Assembly (NCBI RefSeq): GCF_000276665.1
Contig: NW_004955481.1
Span: 3,184,132-3,248,131, forward strand
Length of the DNA stretch: 64,000 nucleotides
Direction of reading: 5' to 3'
From: Chinchilla lanigera
Lineage: Eukaryota > Chordata > Mammalia > Rodentia > Chinchillidae
Both the position numbers and the translations under genes were made by a program. The notes below the pieces were generated by a model. That model saw only the letters and a list, made by a program, of their open reading frames with translations. It did no database searches and was not told the DNA's origin. Within the stretch, counting starts at the first letter, position 1. Each line of letters opens with the position of its first letter. This document shows positions 46,280 through 58,659 of this stretch, one piece after another.

Positions 46280-48125
46280 AATGGAAATATATTCTTTACT
46301 CATGGGTAAGAAGAACTAACATTGTGAAAGTGGCCATACTCCAAAAACTGTTGTACAAATTCAATGCAATCCTGATCAAAATACCATTAGTATACATCAC
46401 AGGTCTAGAGAAAACATGCTCATGATTCATCTGGAACCAGAATAAGCCTAGAATAGCCAAAGCAATCCTGGGAAACAAAGGAAAGGTAGAAGGCATCACA
46501 ATCTCTGACTTGAAATTATACTACAAAGCTACTGTGATAAAATCAGCATGGTACTGGCAAAAAAAAAAAACAAAAAAAAAAAAAACAAAAAAAAACAGAC
46601 CTGAGGATCAATGGAACAGATTAGAAGATGCACACAATACTACAAACACACTCAGGCATCTTATCTCTGACAAAGGGGCTAAACATGTTCACTGGAAGAA
46701 AGATAGCCTGTTTAACAAATGGTGCTGGAAAAACTGGCTTTCCACATGTTGAAGACTAAAATAAGACCCACGTCTATCATTATGCACTAAACCAAAGTCA
46801 AAATGGATCAAAGATGTAAATATTAAAACAGAAACACTAAATCTACTGGGAGGGAAAGTAGGTAGAAATCTTGAAGACATGAGGGAAGGCAGAGAGTTCA
46901 TAAACAAAAACCAAACTGCATGGAAAATATTTCAAAGAAGCAACAACTTGGATCTCATCTTATTGAAGTCTTTGCACATCAAAGGAAATCACCAACAGAG
47001 TAAAAAGAAAACCCACAAATTGGGAAAAAATTTTAGCCAACTGCCCCTCAGACACAGGACTTCTGTTTATAACATATAAAGAATTTTTAAAAATCAGGTC
47101 TCCAAAATTCAAAGACCCAATCCAAAAATGGGCACCTGAGCATGAGAAAAAAATGGGCATCCAAGATACACACACAAGTCTCAGATGAAGAAATACAAAT
47201 GGCAATAAATACATGAAAAAATGGTCAACATCATTAGTCATTCAAGAAATGCAAATTAAAACAACACTGAGATTCCATCTCACCCCAGAAAGAATGGCTA
47301 TCATCAAGAAATCAACCAATAACAAATGCTGGCAAGACTGTGGGAAAAAAAAACCCTTCTCCGCTGTTGGTGGGAGTCTAGACTGGTACAACCCATGGGG
47401 AGACTCCTCAAAACACTAAGATTAGAAGTCCTATTCTACCCAGCTATTCCCCTTCTGGATACTTTTTCAGAAAAATTGAAAACTTCATACCATAGTGATA
47501 TATTTGCACCCATGTTTGTAGCAGAGTAATTTGTCATAGCTAGATTTTGGAAACAACCCAAATACCCATCAACTGAGAAATAGCTAAAACAGGTGTGTTC
47601 TTTCTATACAATGGAGTACTACTCGACCATAAATAAGGATAAACTAGAGACTCTTACAGGTAAATGGATGCAACTCGAGACCATACTCATAAGTGAAGTA
47701 AACCAGACTCACATGTGTAAACATTGTGTTGTCTCTCTAGTGTGAGAAGCTGAAAGAGTAAATAAGGTCCAAAATGTACAATAGATATTGTGAAATGGGA
47801 AGAAACAGCTCAAAGGGAAAAAGAAACTGGAATAAGGGAATGGAGAAAAGAAAGAAGGAAGGGAAAAAAATATATATATATATACACAAGATAGTTAAGA
47901 TAATTGTATTAATAATTTCTATTGGTTTATTGAAAGGAACAGTTAATGCTTAATTGTGTGATCAATTTTGCATGTTTATGTCTGGTAATCTGAACAACTA
48001 TTTTGAAGATAATAATATGCAATATAACAGCCATTGTTAATTTCCTATCATCTTGTTTTGAAATTCTGTATCTTTTTATTGTTTTTTGTTTCTTATTTTT
48101 TATTGTCTTATAATAAAAAAATCTC
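46280..48125 (+). mobile_element. L1, 3' part of ORF2 and 3' UTR
   Basis: Begins around 'TATTCTTTACTCATGGGTAA' and runs through 'AAATGGTGCTGGAAAAACTG' and 'ATGCAAATTAAAACAACACT' to a 3' UTR ending near 'TCTTATAATAAAAAAATCTC'. The 5' end is truncated. An interrupted A run lies at 46.56-46.60 kb. The frame has several breaks. It resembles the copies at 49.1-51.4 kb, so it belongs to the same subfamily. Confidence 0.88.
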
Positions 48126-49105
48126 TTTGATTTGTCTATCATAGTGATTTCACCCTAGTTTGTCATAAGCTAATGAACTAATGCAGTGCTGGAGTTTGAG
48201 TCCAAGTTTTGTATGAGCCTAGCAAATGCTCCAACATTGAGCCACATCCCACCAGCTCTAATTTTATTTATAACTTTGCTGCAAGAAAATTTTACATTTT
48301 TATTAGGCAATATGTCAGTCGTTCCAACCTTTGATGTAAGCTTAGCAGTAACTTTCAAACCAAGACTGTAAATTTTCTCTTAACCTTCATATTCTTAGCT
48401 ATTTTATGAAGCTTAAAATCTTCTTATCAAATTTTAAAAAATCACTCTGGGATTTCTTTCAACCAATTTTGTTAAATTTGAAAATAATTTTGGGGAGAAC
48501 TTATACCTTTAAAAAGTTGTCTTCTTGTGAGAAAGACTTTACTTCATAAAACTTTTTACTTAATTAAAATATTTATGTTCCTTGATAACATTTTGTAGTT
48601 TGCTTCATAGAGGGTATAAGGGTGATAGAATGAAGTGGAGAAAACCTTCTGAGGAGAGTTACAGAATTTTTGAAGTCCCTGAAGTAGAAAATCTTTGTTT
48701 TCTATTATGGACGGCAGAATGTGAAACATTAACTGTACTATTGCAGTTTTCTTCCTCCGGCTAGTCTCTCCTCTCATTCAAGCAGAAAATCTGTAGGAAA
48801 GGAATGTTATGAGGTAAAAGCAGAAATCACTGGCTAGTCTCTGATGTTTTTTTCAAAAGTGAGATATGAGTTAAGATAACAAACCTGGCACACATGTTAG
48901 CCACTTAACCTTCTCAGGACCTTAGGGAAATAAAAGACTGAGCTCTTAATTTCCCCATTAGCTGTCAGCTGGGGGCTGCTCTTGCCTCCTAGAGACCTTG
49001 AGTCTCTGTACATAGACTTGTGCATCTCAGAACAGGCAATGAGGTATCACCCTTCTCCTGTCCTCTCATCTCTCAGGGACCATAGCCCGAGAAGGCGCTC
49101 TGGTT
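48126..49105. other. EFCAB5 intron, nothing recognised
   Basis: AT-rich. A MIR-like string lies near 48.89-48.95 kb ('TTAGCCACTTAACCTTCTCA'). No exon-like frame fits between the phases of the neighbouring EFCAB5 exons. Confidence 0.4.
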
Positions 49106-49109
49106 TTTT

Positions 49110-50080
49110 AAAATTTTATTTTAAGGAGAAAATAATAAAACAAAATTTCCAAACAAGATAACAGGAGAATAACAATGGTTAATACACTGCATATTGTTAT
49201 CTTTAAATTAGTTACTCAGAGTACAAGATATAGGCATTTAATTGTCCAAACAATATTAGCACAAAACTTTCTTTTCAAAGAATTAAGAGAAATTAATAGT
49301 ATAACATCTTAACTAATATATATATATTTGCTTTTCCCTTCTTTCTTTTCTCCTTTCCCTTATTCCAGTTTCTTTTTCCTTTTGAACTGTTTCTTCCCAT
49401 TTCACAATATCTATTGAACATTTTGGATCTTATTACCCTTTCAGCTTCTCACTAGGCAGACAATACAATGTTTACACATGTGAGTCTGGTTTATTTCACT
49501 TATGAGTATGGTCTCGAGTTGCATCCATTTACCTGTAAGAGTCTCTAGTTTATCCTTCTTTATGGCTGAGTAGTACTCCATTGTATAAAAATACCACATT
49601 TTTTTTATTCATTCCTCAATTGATGGGCATTTGGATTGTTTCCAAAATCTAGTTATGACAAATTGTGCTGCTATAAACATGGGTGCACATATATCGCTGT
49701 GGTGTGATGTTTTTAATTCTTCTGGGAAGATACCTAGAAGAGGAATAGCTGGGTCAAATGGGACCTTGAATCTTAGTTGTTGGAGGAATCTCCACAGTGG
49801 GTGCAGCAGTCTACACTCCCACCAATAGTGGAGTGGGGTTCTGTTTTCCCCACAACCCCTGCAGCATTTGTTATTCATTGATTTCTTGATAACAGCCATT
49901 CCTTCTGGGGTAAGATGGAATCTCAGTGTTGTTTTAATTTGCATCTCTCATATGACCAGTGATGTTGAACATTTTTTCATATTTTTTTTGCTGTTTGTAT
50001 TTCTTTATCTGAGAAGTGTGTGTTCATCTCAGATGCCCATTTTTGGATTGGGTCATTAAATTTGGGAGGTCTAGAGTAAA
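49110..50080 (-). mobile_element. L1 3' end, left arm of an inverted pair
   Basis: The reverse-oriented ORF2 terminus and 3' UTR run from 50080 down to 49110 and end in 'AAAATAAAATTTTAAAAAAC'. A minus-strand frame of 111 codons (49944-49609) spans the conserved ORF2 end. Its 5' truncation point abuts that of the plus-strand copy that follows. Confidence 0.9.
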
Positions 50081-51440
50081 AAGAAAACCCATGAACTGGG
50101 AAAAAATTTTAGCCAACTGCTCCTCAGACAAAGGACTTCTATCTAGAACATATAAAGAATTTAAAAAATCAGGCCATCAAAATTCAAAGATCCAATCTAA
50201 ATATGGGCATCTGAGATGAATACACACTTCTCAGGTGAAGAAATACAAATGGCAAATAAATACATGAGAAAATGTTCAACATCATTAGTCATTTGAGAAA
50301 TGCAAATTAAAACAACACTGAGATTCCATCTGACCCCAGAAAGAATGACTATCATCAAGAAATCAACCAATAACAAATGCTGGAGAGGCTGTGGGGAGAG
50401 AGGAACCATACTTCACGGTTGGTGGGAGTGTAGATTGGTGAAACCACTGTGGAAATCAGTTTGGAGAATCCTAACAAAACTAGGATTAGAAGTCTCACTT
50501 AACCCAGCTATTCCCCTTCTGGATATTTTCCCAGAATTAAAAACATCATATCACAGTGATGTATGTGCACCCATGTTTATAGCAGCACAATTTGTTATAG
50601 CTAAATCTTGGAAACAACCCAAATGCCCATCAACTGAGGAATGGATAAAAAAGATGTGGTATTTTTATACAATGGAGTACTACTCAGCTATAAAAAAAGA
50701 TAAACCCGAGGCTTTTATAGGTAAATGGATGCAACTAGAGACCATACTCATAAGTGAAATAAATCAGACCCACATGTGGAAACATCATATTGTCTCCCTG
50801 GTGTAGGAACCCGAAGGAGTAAGTAAATCTCAAAATGTACAATAGATGATGATATGAAAGGGAAAGAAATTGCTTAAGGGAAGGAACAACTGGGATGAGG
50901 GAAAGAAGAAAAAAGAAAGAAGGCAGACAAAATATATCTACATATATGTCATCTATGTCTATATCTATATCACCTGTATCTATATAGAAGAATAGCTGGG
51001 ATAACTATATTGCTGATGTCTGATGGTATATTGAAAGAAACAGTTAATGCTTAAAATTTTTTGTAATCTGACCAGTTTTGCATGCTTGTATCTGGTAATC
51101 TAAGCAACTGATTTGAAGATAACAATATGCAATGGAACAACCATTGGTGAATTCCTGCCATCTCGACTATTGAAACTCTATTATCTCTAATATTTTATCT
51201 AATAATTTCTTTTATTCTCTTCACTGATTTGAACAATCTTCCATTCTTGCATCTGGTAATCTGAGCAATGTAGTTGAAGATAACAATATGTAATAATAAC
51301 AACCACTGTTAATTCCTATCATTTTGTTTTGAAATTCTGTATCGCTTTTAATGTTCTTGCTTTGTTTTGTCTATGTTTGTGATGTTGGTATGCTGCTATT
51401 GTTCTTTTTTTTCTTTTACTATTCTCTTTAAAATAAAAAA
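50081..51440 (+). mobile_element. L1 3' end, right arm of an inverted pair
   Basis: The plus-strand ORF2 terminus, including a 168-codon open stretch (50300-50806, starting [20 protein letters not shown]), and a 3' UTR to about 51.44 kb. It is younger-looking than the other L1 copies because this stretch is not broken. It carries no ORF1 or RT core, so it is not competent for movement. Confidence 0.9.
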
Positions 51441-51442
51441 AA

Positions 51443-51560
51443 ATACCTGTTGCCATGTAAGGACAAATATTCGCAGGTTACAGGATTTAGGACATGGAAA
51501 TTTCTGGGGTGAAAGGTCCATTATTCTATCTACTATAGATTATTTATTTAATAAGTTCAT
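51443..51560 (-). repeat. MLT1/MST-type LTR fragment
   Basis: 'GTTGCCATGTAAGGACAAAT', 'TCGCAGGTTACAGGATTTAG' and 'GGTCCATTATTCTATCTACT' are the start of a MaLR LTR in reverse. The rest is missing. Confidence 0.72.
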
Positions 51561-51779
51561 TATTCCAACAAAAGACATAGATGTCTCAAAATAATTTATT
51601 TTGAGCCATAAAATAAATTATCCTGGGTTCCACACTTAAGAATACTTTGAGTCTCTTCCATTTCTCATTTATGGTTATTATCAATGGAACGAGATTTTTT
51701 TCTCCATGACTGTCTACTTTATAGGCATGTGGCCACGAGGTGAGTTTGAGCATCTCAGAATGTATTTTGTAATTTGTAC

Positions 51780-52255
51780 AGGTCAGAGTGGCAGAAAGAC
51801 GCAAATGGCATAGCAGAACTTGGTAATTTGAAGAGAGTTTAATGAAGGGAATATTTATGAAGTTTCAGGCAGTGTTTAGAACCCTGGCATAGTAGCAGTG
51901 AACAGTTAAGCACTCTTAGCCTGAAGAGGCAAGAGGAGGAAATGACTATGGGAACCTAGAGAGGACACCCATGTGGGGAAGACCCCTGAGTAAAGGTGCA
52001 GTGGCTTTTAGCAGAACACATCCAACCCATAGCAACTTGGCAGAGAGTCAGAAGCAAAATATCCCATCTTCAGTCTCTTTCTGCCCTCCAACCTCTGCTT
52101 GTGGCTCTCAGTGCCAAGCCAAACAGAAGCCAGAGGGCTATGGAGCCCACATTGATACTTGCATACGTTTTGTGAAACAGAACAGGCTGGCAAAGATGAG
52201 GAAGTAGATTTGTGGGGGGTGCAGAAGGGGAAAGGGTTAGCTTAGAAAGTTACAA
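51780..52255. other. Unclassified old repeat-like stretch
   Basis: GC-richer than its flanks. The string 'CAGTGCCAAGCCAAACAGAA' is one I associate with ancient LTR-type repeats. No gene evidence. Confidence 0.3.
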
Positions 52256-52351
52256 TAGTTGAATGCTTGGAAAAAACTTATCCCTTCGGTCACATTTTGT
52301 CATTTTTAACACCAAAACCTCATCATGTTGTCTTGGACCAAGGATTCAGCC

Positions 52352-52505
52352 TTCTTTTTGTCTTCTTGAGACAGTATTTCATTACGCAGTTCAGGCTGGC
52401 CTTGAACTCACTTTGTATCCCAGGCTGGCCTCAAACTCACAGTAATCCTTCTGCCTCAGCCTCCCTAGTGCTAGGATTACAGGCGTGTGCCACCATGCCT
52501 GGTGG
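52352..52505 (-). repeat. B1 SINE
   Basis: Full reverse-oriented B1 ('GAGACAGTATTTCATTACGC' to 'GTGTGCCACCATGCCTGG'). Confidence 0.9.
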
Positions 52506-52509
52506 AGGA

Positions 52510-53280
52510 TACAATTCTTAACTATAGCCTTGGACAAGCTATTCTATTTTCACTCAAACCCTGGCTTCTAGATGGACCTCTTCTCCCTCCCACCCTTCAG
52601 CATTCTTCTTTACCACCATAAAATGACCTTGGGCCAGATAAACTATCATCTTTGTAGCTCTGGCCATGTTGTAGCAATTCTGAAATTACATATTATGGAA
52701 GCCATGCTTCTTTCTGACTGCTTTGGGCTACCTTTGCTTTTTCCATGGTGCTCTAGGTGCTATTTTCCTTAAGACCCTGAAAAAGTACTCTTGTATCTTC
52801 TTCAGGCCCTGTATGCATTTGCCCCACCACTGTAGAGGCCTATTAGATGTGGCACTTTGCTCTAGCCCCAAGGGTACTTGGAAGCTCCTGTTGCCACTCC
52901 TACCCTCAACTCATCCACACCCCCACTGCAGGGCCAATAACAAGGTATTCACTACCTCCATAAGCCTGGCCACCTGCCAAGAGTTCTGCAATTAAATTTT
53001 CTATGGCCAAGGCTTTATCAACTTGCTTCAGCCACTGACGGAGGGAAGGAGGACTGGTGGTAAGGAAAGAATAGAAGAAGTCAAGAGAGATGGGGATAGG
53101 TGCCTTTTGCAGACCAGCCAAGGAACTGGGAGACAACAAAGTTGACATCCTACTTGATTAGGCACGTCACAGGATTGTTTATTTTTTTGAAAAAAAGACA
53201 ATTTTCCATCACTCTCATCATATAACAAATCCTAATGTTAAAATTAAATGTAAAGAAGCAAAGTAAACATTCAACAAGAA
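52510..53280. other. EFCAB5 intron, nothing recognised
   Basis: GC content is near average. It includes a pyrimidine-rich part at 52.56-52.62 kb. Open frames on both strands are short and lack splice signals. Confidence 0.4.
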
Positions 53281-54517
53281 TTCATCATATTAACTCTTAC
53301 CACTCCCGTACAATATAGTACTTAAAATCTTACAATCAGGAAGAGAAAAAAATAAAAGGGATCTAAATAGGAAAGGAAGAAGTCAAATTATCCTTGTTTG
53401 CAGACAATATGATCCAATATTTAGAAGATGCTAAAGACTCCACTAAAAGACTTTTAGTGCTGATAAATGAATTCAGTGAGGTAGCATGATATAAAATCAA
53501 CATTAAAATTTTTTAAACCTTTTTTCTTATACCTATATTGATAGCTGAGAAAGAAATCACGAAAACAATTCCATCCACAATAGTTTAAAATAAAACGTAT
53601 GGACCAACCTAAGCAAAGAGGTAAAAGATCTCTACAATGACAATTTCAGAGATTACCGAAGAAAATAATTGAAGATGACACTAGAAGATAGAATGCTCTT
53701 CCATGTTGATGGGTCAGCAGAATCAGTACTGTTAAAATGACCGTATTTACTAAAAGCGATCTATAGATTTAATGCAATCTCATCAACACACCAATGACAT
53801 TCTTCACAGAACTAGAAAAAAGCATCCTAAAATTCATGTGAAAACACAAAAGACCCAGAACAGCCAGAACAATCCTAGGCAGAAAAGGCAAGGCTGGAGG
53901 CATCACACAATCCACTTGTAAATTATGCCACAAAGCCATAGTAGGAAAAACAGCTTGAGATAGACACAGAAATAGACACATAGACCAGTGGAACAGAATA
54001 CAGGACACAGAAACAACCCACAAAACTACAATCTGATTCTGGACAAAGGAGGCAAAAATATATGATGGAGAAAAGACAACTTTTTCAACAAATGGTGCTG
54101 GGAAAATTAGATATCCACTTGTAGAAAACTGAAACTAGATCCCTAGTCTCACCTTGTACAAAAATCAATTCAAAATTAAATATGTAGGTATAAGACCTGA
54201 AACTTTGAAATGCCTAAAAGAAAACACAGGGGAAACCTTTGAAGCCATAGTCAAGGCAAGAACTTCCTGAACAAGACTCATTTCATAAGAAATTATAGCA
54301 AAAATCAACAAATGGGACTATGTCAAATTAAAAGATTTTTGCACTTCAAGGGAAGTAACTAACAGAGTGAAGAGATAGCCTAAAAATGGAAGAAAATATT
54401 TTTCAGACAATCTTCTGATTGAGGATTAATATTGAGATTATGTAAAAAGCTAAAAAATATCATAAAATAAAATAGCCCAATCAATAAATAAGCAAATGAA
54501 CTAAACAGACATTTCTA

Positions 54518-54684
54518 AGTTTTTTTGTTTTGTTTTGTTTTGTTTTGAGACAGGACCCCATTATGTATTGCAGCCTGGCTTTGAACTCACTTATGTAGCC
54601 CAGGCTAACCTCAAACTCACAGCAGTCCTCCTGCTTCAGCCTCCTAAGTGCTGGGATTACAGGCATGCATCACCATGCCTGGCT
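54518..54684 (-). repeat. B1 SINE with 17-bp target duplication
   Basis: Reverse-oriented B1 with a (TTTTG)n tail, flanked by TAAACAGACATTTCTAA (about 54502-54518 and 54685-54701). Confidence 0.94.
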
Positions 54685-55104
54685 TAAACAGACATTTCTA
54701 AAAAGAAGTACAAATGGCCAGTAAGTATATAAAAAAATGTTCAACATCTTTAGCCATAGGCAAATGCAAATCAAAACTACACTGAGATTCCCATCTGAAT
54801 GACTCATCAAGAACACTACCCCGCCCCCCAAAAAAGTGCCTGAGGATGCAGAGGAAAAGGAACACTTCCACATCCCTGGTGGTAATGTAAATTAGTACAG
54901 CTACTGTGGAAACCAGTACGGAGGTTCCTCAGAAAACTAAAAATAGAGTTATCATTTAATCAAGCTGTACCATGCCTTCATATATACCCAAAGGAATTAA
55001 AGGCAGTGTACTACAGAATACCTACATACCCATGTTTATTCACAATAGCCAAGATAAGGAACCAGCTTAGATCCCACCAACATATTATGAATAAAGAAAA
55101 TGTG

Positions 55105-55105
<1 letters not shown>

Positions 55106-55142
<37 letters not shown>
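55106..55142. repeat. AT dinucleotide repeat
   Basis: (AT)n with one GT interruption, in the L1 near its 3' end. Confidence 0.9.
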
Positions 55143-55148
<6 letters not shown>

Positions 55149-55440
55149 TAGCTGTAAAGAAATTTTGTTATCTGCAGGAAAATGGATGGAACTAGAGATC
55201 ATCATATTGAGCAAAATAAACCAGGGTCAGAAATACAAATCTCACTTGTTGTCCTTATTATGTGGAATCTAAAAATGATGACATGAAAGGAGAACTATTA
55301 TTATAGGGGATGAAGAGAATAAGGGGGAGCAGGAGGGGACTGTATGAGAGGGTAGTAAGGAGGATATGATCAAAATATACTATATGTAATGAAACCCTCT
55401 CAAAATAATTAATCATATTATACATAGTGACCCTTTGTAA

Positions 55441-55900
55441 AAAGCATTATTGGTGTGATATAATTGTGTCCTTCCAAAATAGGGGTCCCTTATCCATTTC
55501 CATGTCACTCATGGGGGTATTGCCTCTTGGGAGATATCTCAGGATGAGTCGAAAAGAGTTTTCTTTCTTGAATTTTCCAAACTGGAACATTTCACCAGAA
55601 GGTTTACTAAGCATTTGACTTGCAATGTGGAGAAAGCCCATCTTTATTTGGAGGAACAAAATGAATGTCAGAGGGAAGAAAACATGAGAATTGAGATGAT
55701 AAAGAACATGAGAGAGCCCTGATGGTACTGAATCCCTGGATCTGGTCATTCTGGAAGCCAGCTTGACTCCTGTGCTTTCTTCATTTTGGTCGCGTGAATC
55801 AGTCACAACCAAGGATCTTGGGTTGAAGTCCAGAGAAATATGTTCTCCAGGTAGCTTAATGGCTAACTAATATAGTTTTTTTTTTTTTTTTAAGAGTAGA
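55441..55900. other. Unclassified, with a 121-codon minus frame
   Basis: The minus-strand frame 55812-55447 starts MVVTDSRDQNEESTGVKLAS. It is continuous, but it lacks an acceptor and donor that would fit the EFCAB5 phases (phase 0 between the exons at 56.2 and 42.4 kb). The sequence reads like an old interspersed repeat rather than an exon. Confidence 0.4.
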
Positions 55901-56170
55901 AAAACACTAACGTCTAGTAACTTTGTTATATTGAAGAGATCTTGAAAACTTATTTGGAGGTTCTAGCAGGGGAGTACAGCAACTCACATACCCTTGACTT
56001 AGAAATGGTCTCCACTGCTGGTACAGTTGTCCTCTCTGAGCACTCAGCTTCAGGAAGGATGCACATGGAGCAGTGAGGGATGAAGAAAACACTTGCCTAG
56101 TCAGCTAGAAGAGCTGAATCAACTTGTGTGATCATTTTGGTCACATGATGTCACAACCAGACTGCCCTCA

Positions 56171-56428
<258 letters not shown>

Positions 56429-56529
56429 TTAACTGTACTCTTTTAAATTAATGATAATCTACTTAGTACAATTTATTCATCAGTGGCGTAACATATTCTA
56501 TTATGTAACAAGAATCATCAAGAACTCAA

Positions 56530-56640
56530 AGGGTTGGGAGGCATAAGTACACAAGTAAATCCTAGCTACTTGGCAGGCAGAGGCAGCATTGCGAATTCAA
56601 GGCCAGCCTGAGCAACTTCATGAGACCTTGTCTCAGAAAC
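56530..56640 (+). repeat. B1-related SINE, old
   Basis: 'AAGGCCAGCCTGAGCAACTT' and 'GAGACCTTGTCTCAGAAACG' with a degraded head. Confidence 0.7.
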
Positions 56641-56644
56641 GTAG

Positions 56645-56710
56645 GGAGATGTCTGGAGATGTAGCTCAGTGGTAGAATGCCTGTAGGTTCAGTTTTCAGT
56701 ATTGGAAAAA
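56645..56710 (+). repeat. ID-like fragment
   Basis: 'CTGGAGATGTAGCTCAGTGG' then 'GTTCAGTTTTCAGTATTGG', with a deletion in the middle. Confidence 0.65.
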
Positions 56711-56771
56711 AAACTAACCAAACAAAAAGAAGTAAGATAGGAAGGCAGAAAGGGAGAAAGAAAAGAAAGAA

Positions 56772-56895
56772 GGGTACAGGCTGGGTGTGGTGGTATATTC
56801 CTGTAGTTCCAGTTAAAGGGGAGACTGAGGCAGGAGGATGGCAAGTTCCTGCTAGCCCAGGAAATTTAACAAGATCTTTTCTCAGAATAAAATTT
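56772..56895 (+). repeat. B1 SINE, diverged
   Basis: 'GGCTGGGTGTGGTGGTATAT' to 'TTTTCTCAGAATAAAATTT'. Confidence 0.8.
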
Positions 56896-56899
56896 AAAA

Positions 56900-56995
56900 T
56901 GTGGAGGATAGGTTCTTGGGATGCATCTCAGCGGTGGAGTGCTTACTTAGCATGTGTAAAGCCCTGAATTCAATCTCTAGTACTTCAAAAAATAT
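56900..56995 (+). repeat. ID-like SINE, old variant
   Basis: 'GATGCATCTCAGCGGTGGAG' and 'TTAGCATGTGTAAAGCCCTG', same older form as the copies at 8.84 and 9.48 kb. Confidence 0.65.
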
Positions 56996-57009
56996 CAAAT
57001 GTGTAAAGA

Positions 57010-57712
57010 GAGATGTGCAACATATGCTTTTAGCCCCTTTGTTAAAAAGCAGATGGCTGAAGGTAGATATGCTTGTTTCTCTGTCTTCTGTTCTGTTCTA
57101 TTGGTCTGCATATCTACTTTTGTACTAGTGTCATGCCTCATTCAGTGCAGCTCTTGAGAAACTCCCAGGGGTAGGACCACGAAGAAATCAAGGCAAGAGT
57201 AAAAATGCAGAAAGCTGAGATCAGGTGGAGTTCTCAGAGAAAAGAACCAGTACGTTTATTTATACACTGGGCAGCTTGATGTCAGGTGAACCCTAACAAC
57301 TAGCTTGCCTCTCACACCCTGTGGTCTTTGGGGCCAGTTTACTTGGCTCACCTTGGCTCACCTTGGGTATTTCATGTTCTTGGTGCTGAAATAGCTTGTT
57401 CACGTGGCTCACCTTGGGTGCTCTGTGTTCTCGGGGCTGGCCTTGCTCCAGTTCACACGTGTAATCGATCTCTAGCTTTGATTGCTCCCCACAGTATCAT
57501 GCTATTTTTGTTTACTATAGCTTTGTAATATAACTTGAAATGTGGCGTTGTGATGCTTCCTACTTTGGTGTTTTTGCCCAGAATTGCTTTGTCTATTCTA
57601 GGTTTCTTCTGATTCCATATGAATTTTAGTATTATTTTTTCTAGTTCTGTGAAGAATGTTGTTAGTATTTTAATAGAGGTTGCATTGAATCTATAGATTG
57701 CTTTTGGCAAGA
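57010..57712 (-). mobile_element. L1 ORF2 segment, inverted 5' part
   Basis: The minus-strand frame includes [20 protein letters not shown] and [17 protein letters not shown]. It is interrupted by a solo LTR (57134-57493) and resumes downstream of it. It covers the ORF2 part just upstream of the one that begins on the plus strand at 57713. This is the arrangement left by twin-primed L1 insertion. Confidence 0.85.
57134..57493 (-). repeat. Solo LTR, class II-like
   Basis: A 360-bp LTR on the minus strand, starting TGTGGGGAGCAATCAAAGC and ending GAATGAGGCA. Near 57255-57265 it carries an overlapping TATAAATAAA (TATA box and poly(A) signal). The six bases GTGTCA (57128-57133) and GTATCA (57494-57499) flank it, a 6-bp target duplication with one mismatch, as in betaretrovirus-like (ERVK/IAP-type) insertions. 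No internal sequence remains. Confidence 0.78.
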
Positions 57713-58287
57713 TGGTGAAAAGATGGCAATGGTTCTGGGAATACTGGTTTACCCACATGCAGATGATTGAAACTAGAACCATACCTTTCACCCTGTACTA
57801 GTATCAAATCAATGATCTAGATATAAAAGTAGAAACTTTGAAATTGCTGGAAGTTAATATGGGCAAATATCTGAACCCATACCCACTAGCAAGAACTTCC
57901 TGAACAGTTCCTACAGCACAAGAAATAGTATAAAGAATTAACAAATGGGATTACAAACTAAAAAGCTTCTACACAGTAAAAGAAACAATTAGCAGAGTGA
58001 AAAGACAACCTACAGAACAGAGGAAAAATTTTGCTAGCTACTCATCTGATAGAGGACTAATATCTAGGTTATATAAAGAACTCAATTAAATTTATTCCCC
58101 TCTCCAATGAATGACCCAAACAAAAAATAGGCAAATGAACTGAATAGGCACTTCTCAAAAGAAGTACAAATGTCTAATAAGTATACGAAAAAATATTCAA
58201 GATCTTTAGCTATTAGTAAAATGCTAATCAAAACAACTCTGTCTTTTTACCTTAACCTCATCAGAATGGTTATCATCAAGAACACAA

Positions 58288-58440
58288 AAGTAACCAGGCA
58301 TGGTAGTGCATTCCTGTGATTCCAGCACTCAAGAAACTGAGGCAGGAGAATTGCAGTGAGTTTGAGGCCAGCCTGGGCCAAATAGTGAGTTCAGGGCAGC
58401 CTGAACTACATAGCAAGACTCTGCCTCAAAATTTTTTTAA
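58288..58440 (+). repeat. B1 SINE
   Basis: Full B1 ('CAGGCATGGTAGTGCATTCC' to 'GACTCTGCCTCAAAATT') inside the L1. Confidence 0.9.
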
Positions 58441-58659
58441 AAAAAGCAATGAATGCTAGAAAGAATGAGTAGAAAAAGGAACTCTTTTATGCTGTTGGTG
58501 GAAATGTAAACTGGTACAACCACTGTGGAAATCAGTATGGAGACTCCTCAAAAAACTAAAAATAGAAATTCCATTTGACCCAGCTATACCTCTGCTGGGT
58601 ATATTATTAAAAGAAAGCAAGACATTGTATCATTGTATTATAGTGATATATGCATACCA

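Larger units (their letters stand above)
53290..55440 (+). mobile_element. Old L1, ORF2 3' half and 3' UTR
   Basis: Runs from about 'TACCACTCCCGTACAATATA' through 'CCTAAAATTCATGTGAAAAC', 'ATTCAACATC'-type text and 'GGAAAATGGATGGAACTAGA' to 'TATTATACATAGTGACC'. It is more diverged than the L1s at 46-51 kb. An AT microsatellite (55106-55142) and the B1 at 54.52-54.68 kb are inside it. Confidence 0.85.

Noticed and set aside
50300..50806. Functional L1 gene
   Set aside because: The open stretch is only the last part of ORF2; ORF1, endonuclease and RT core are missing.
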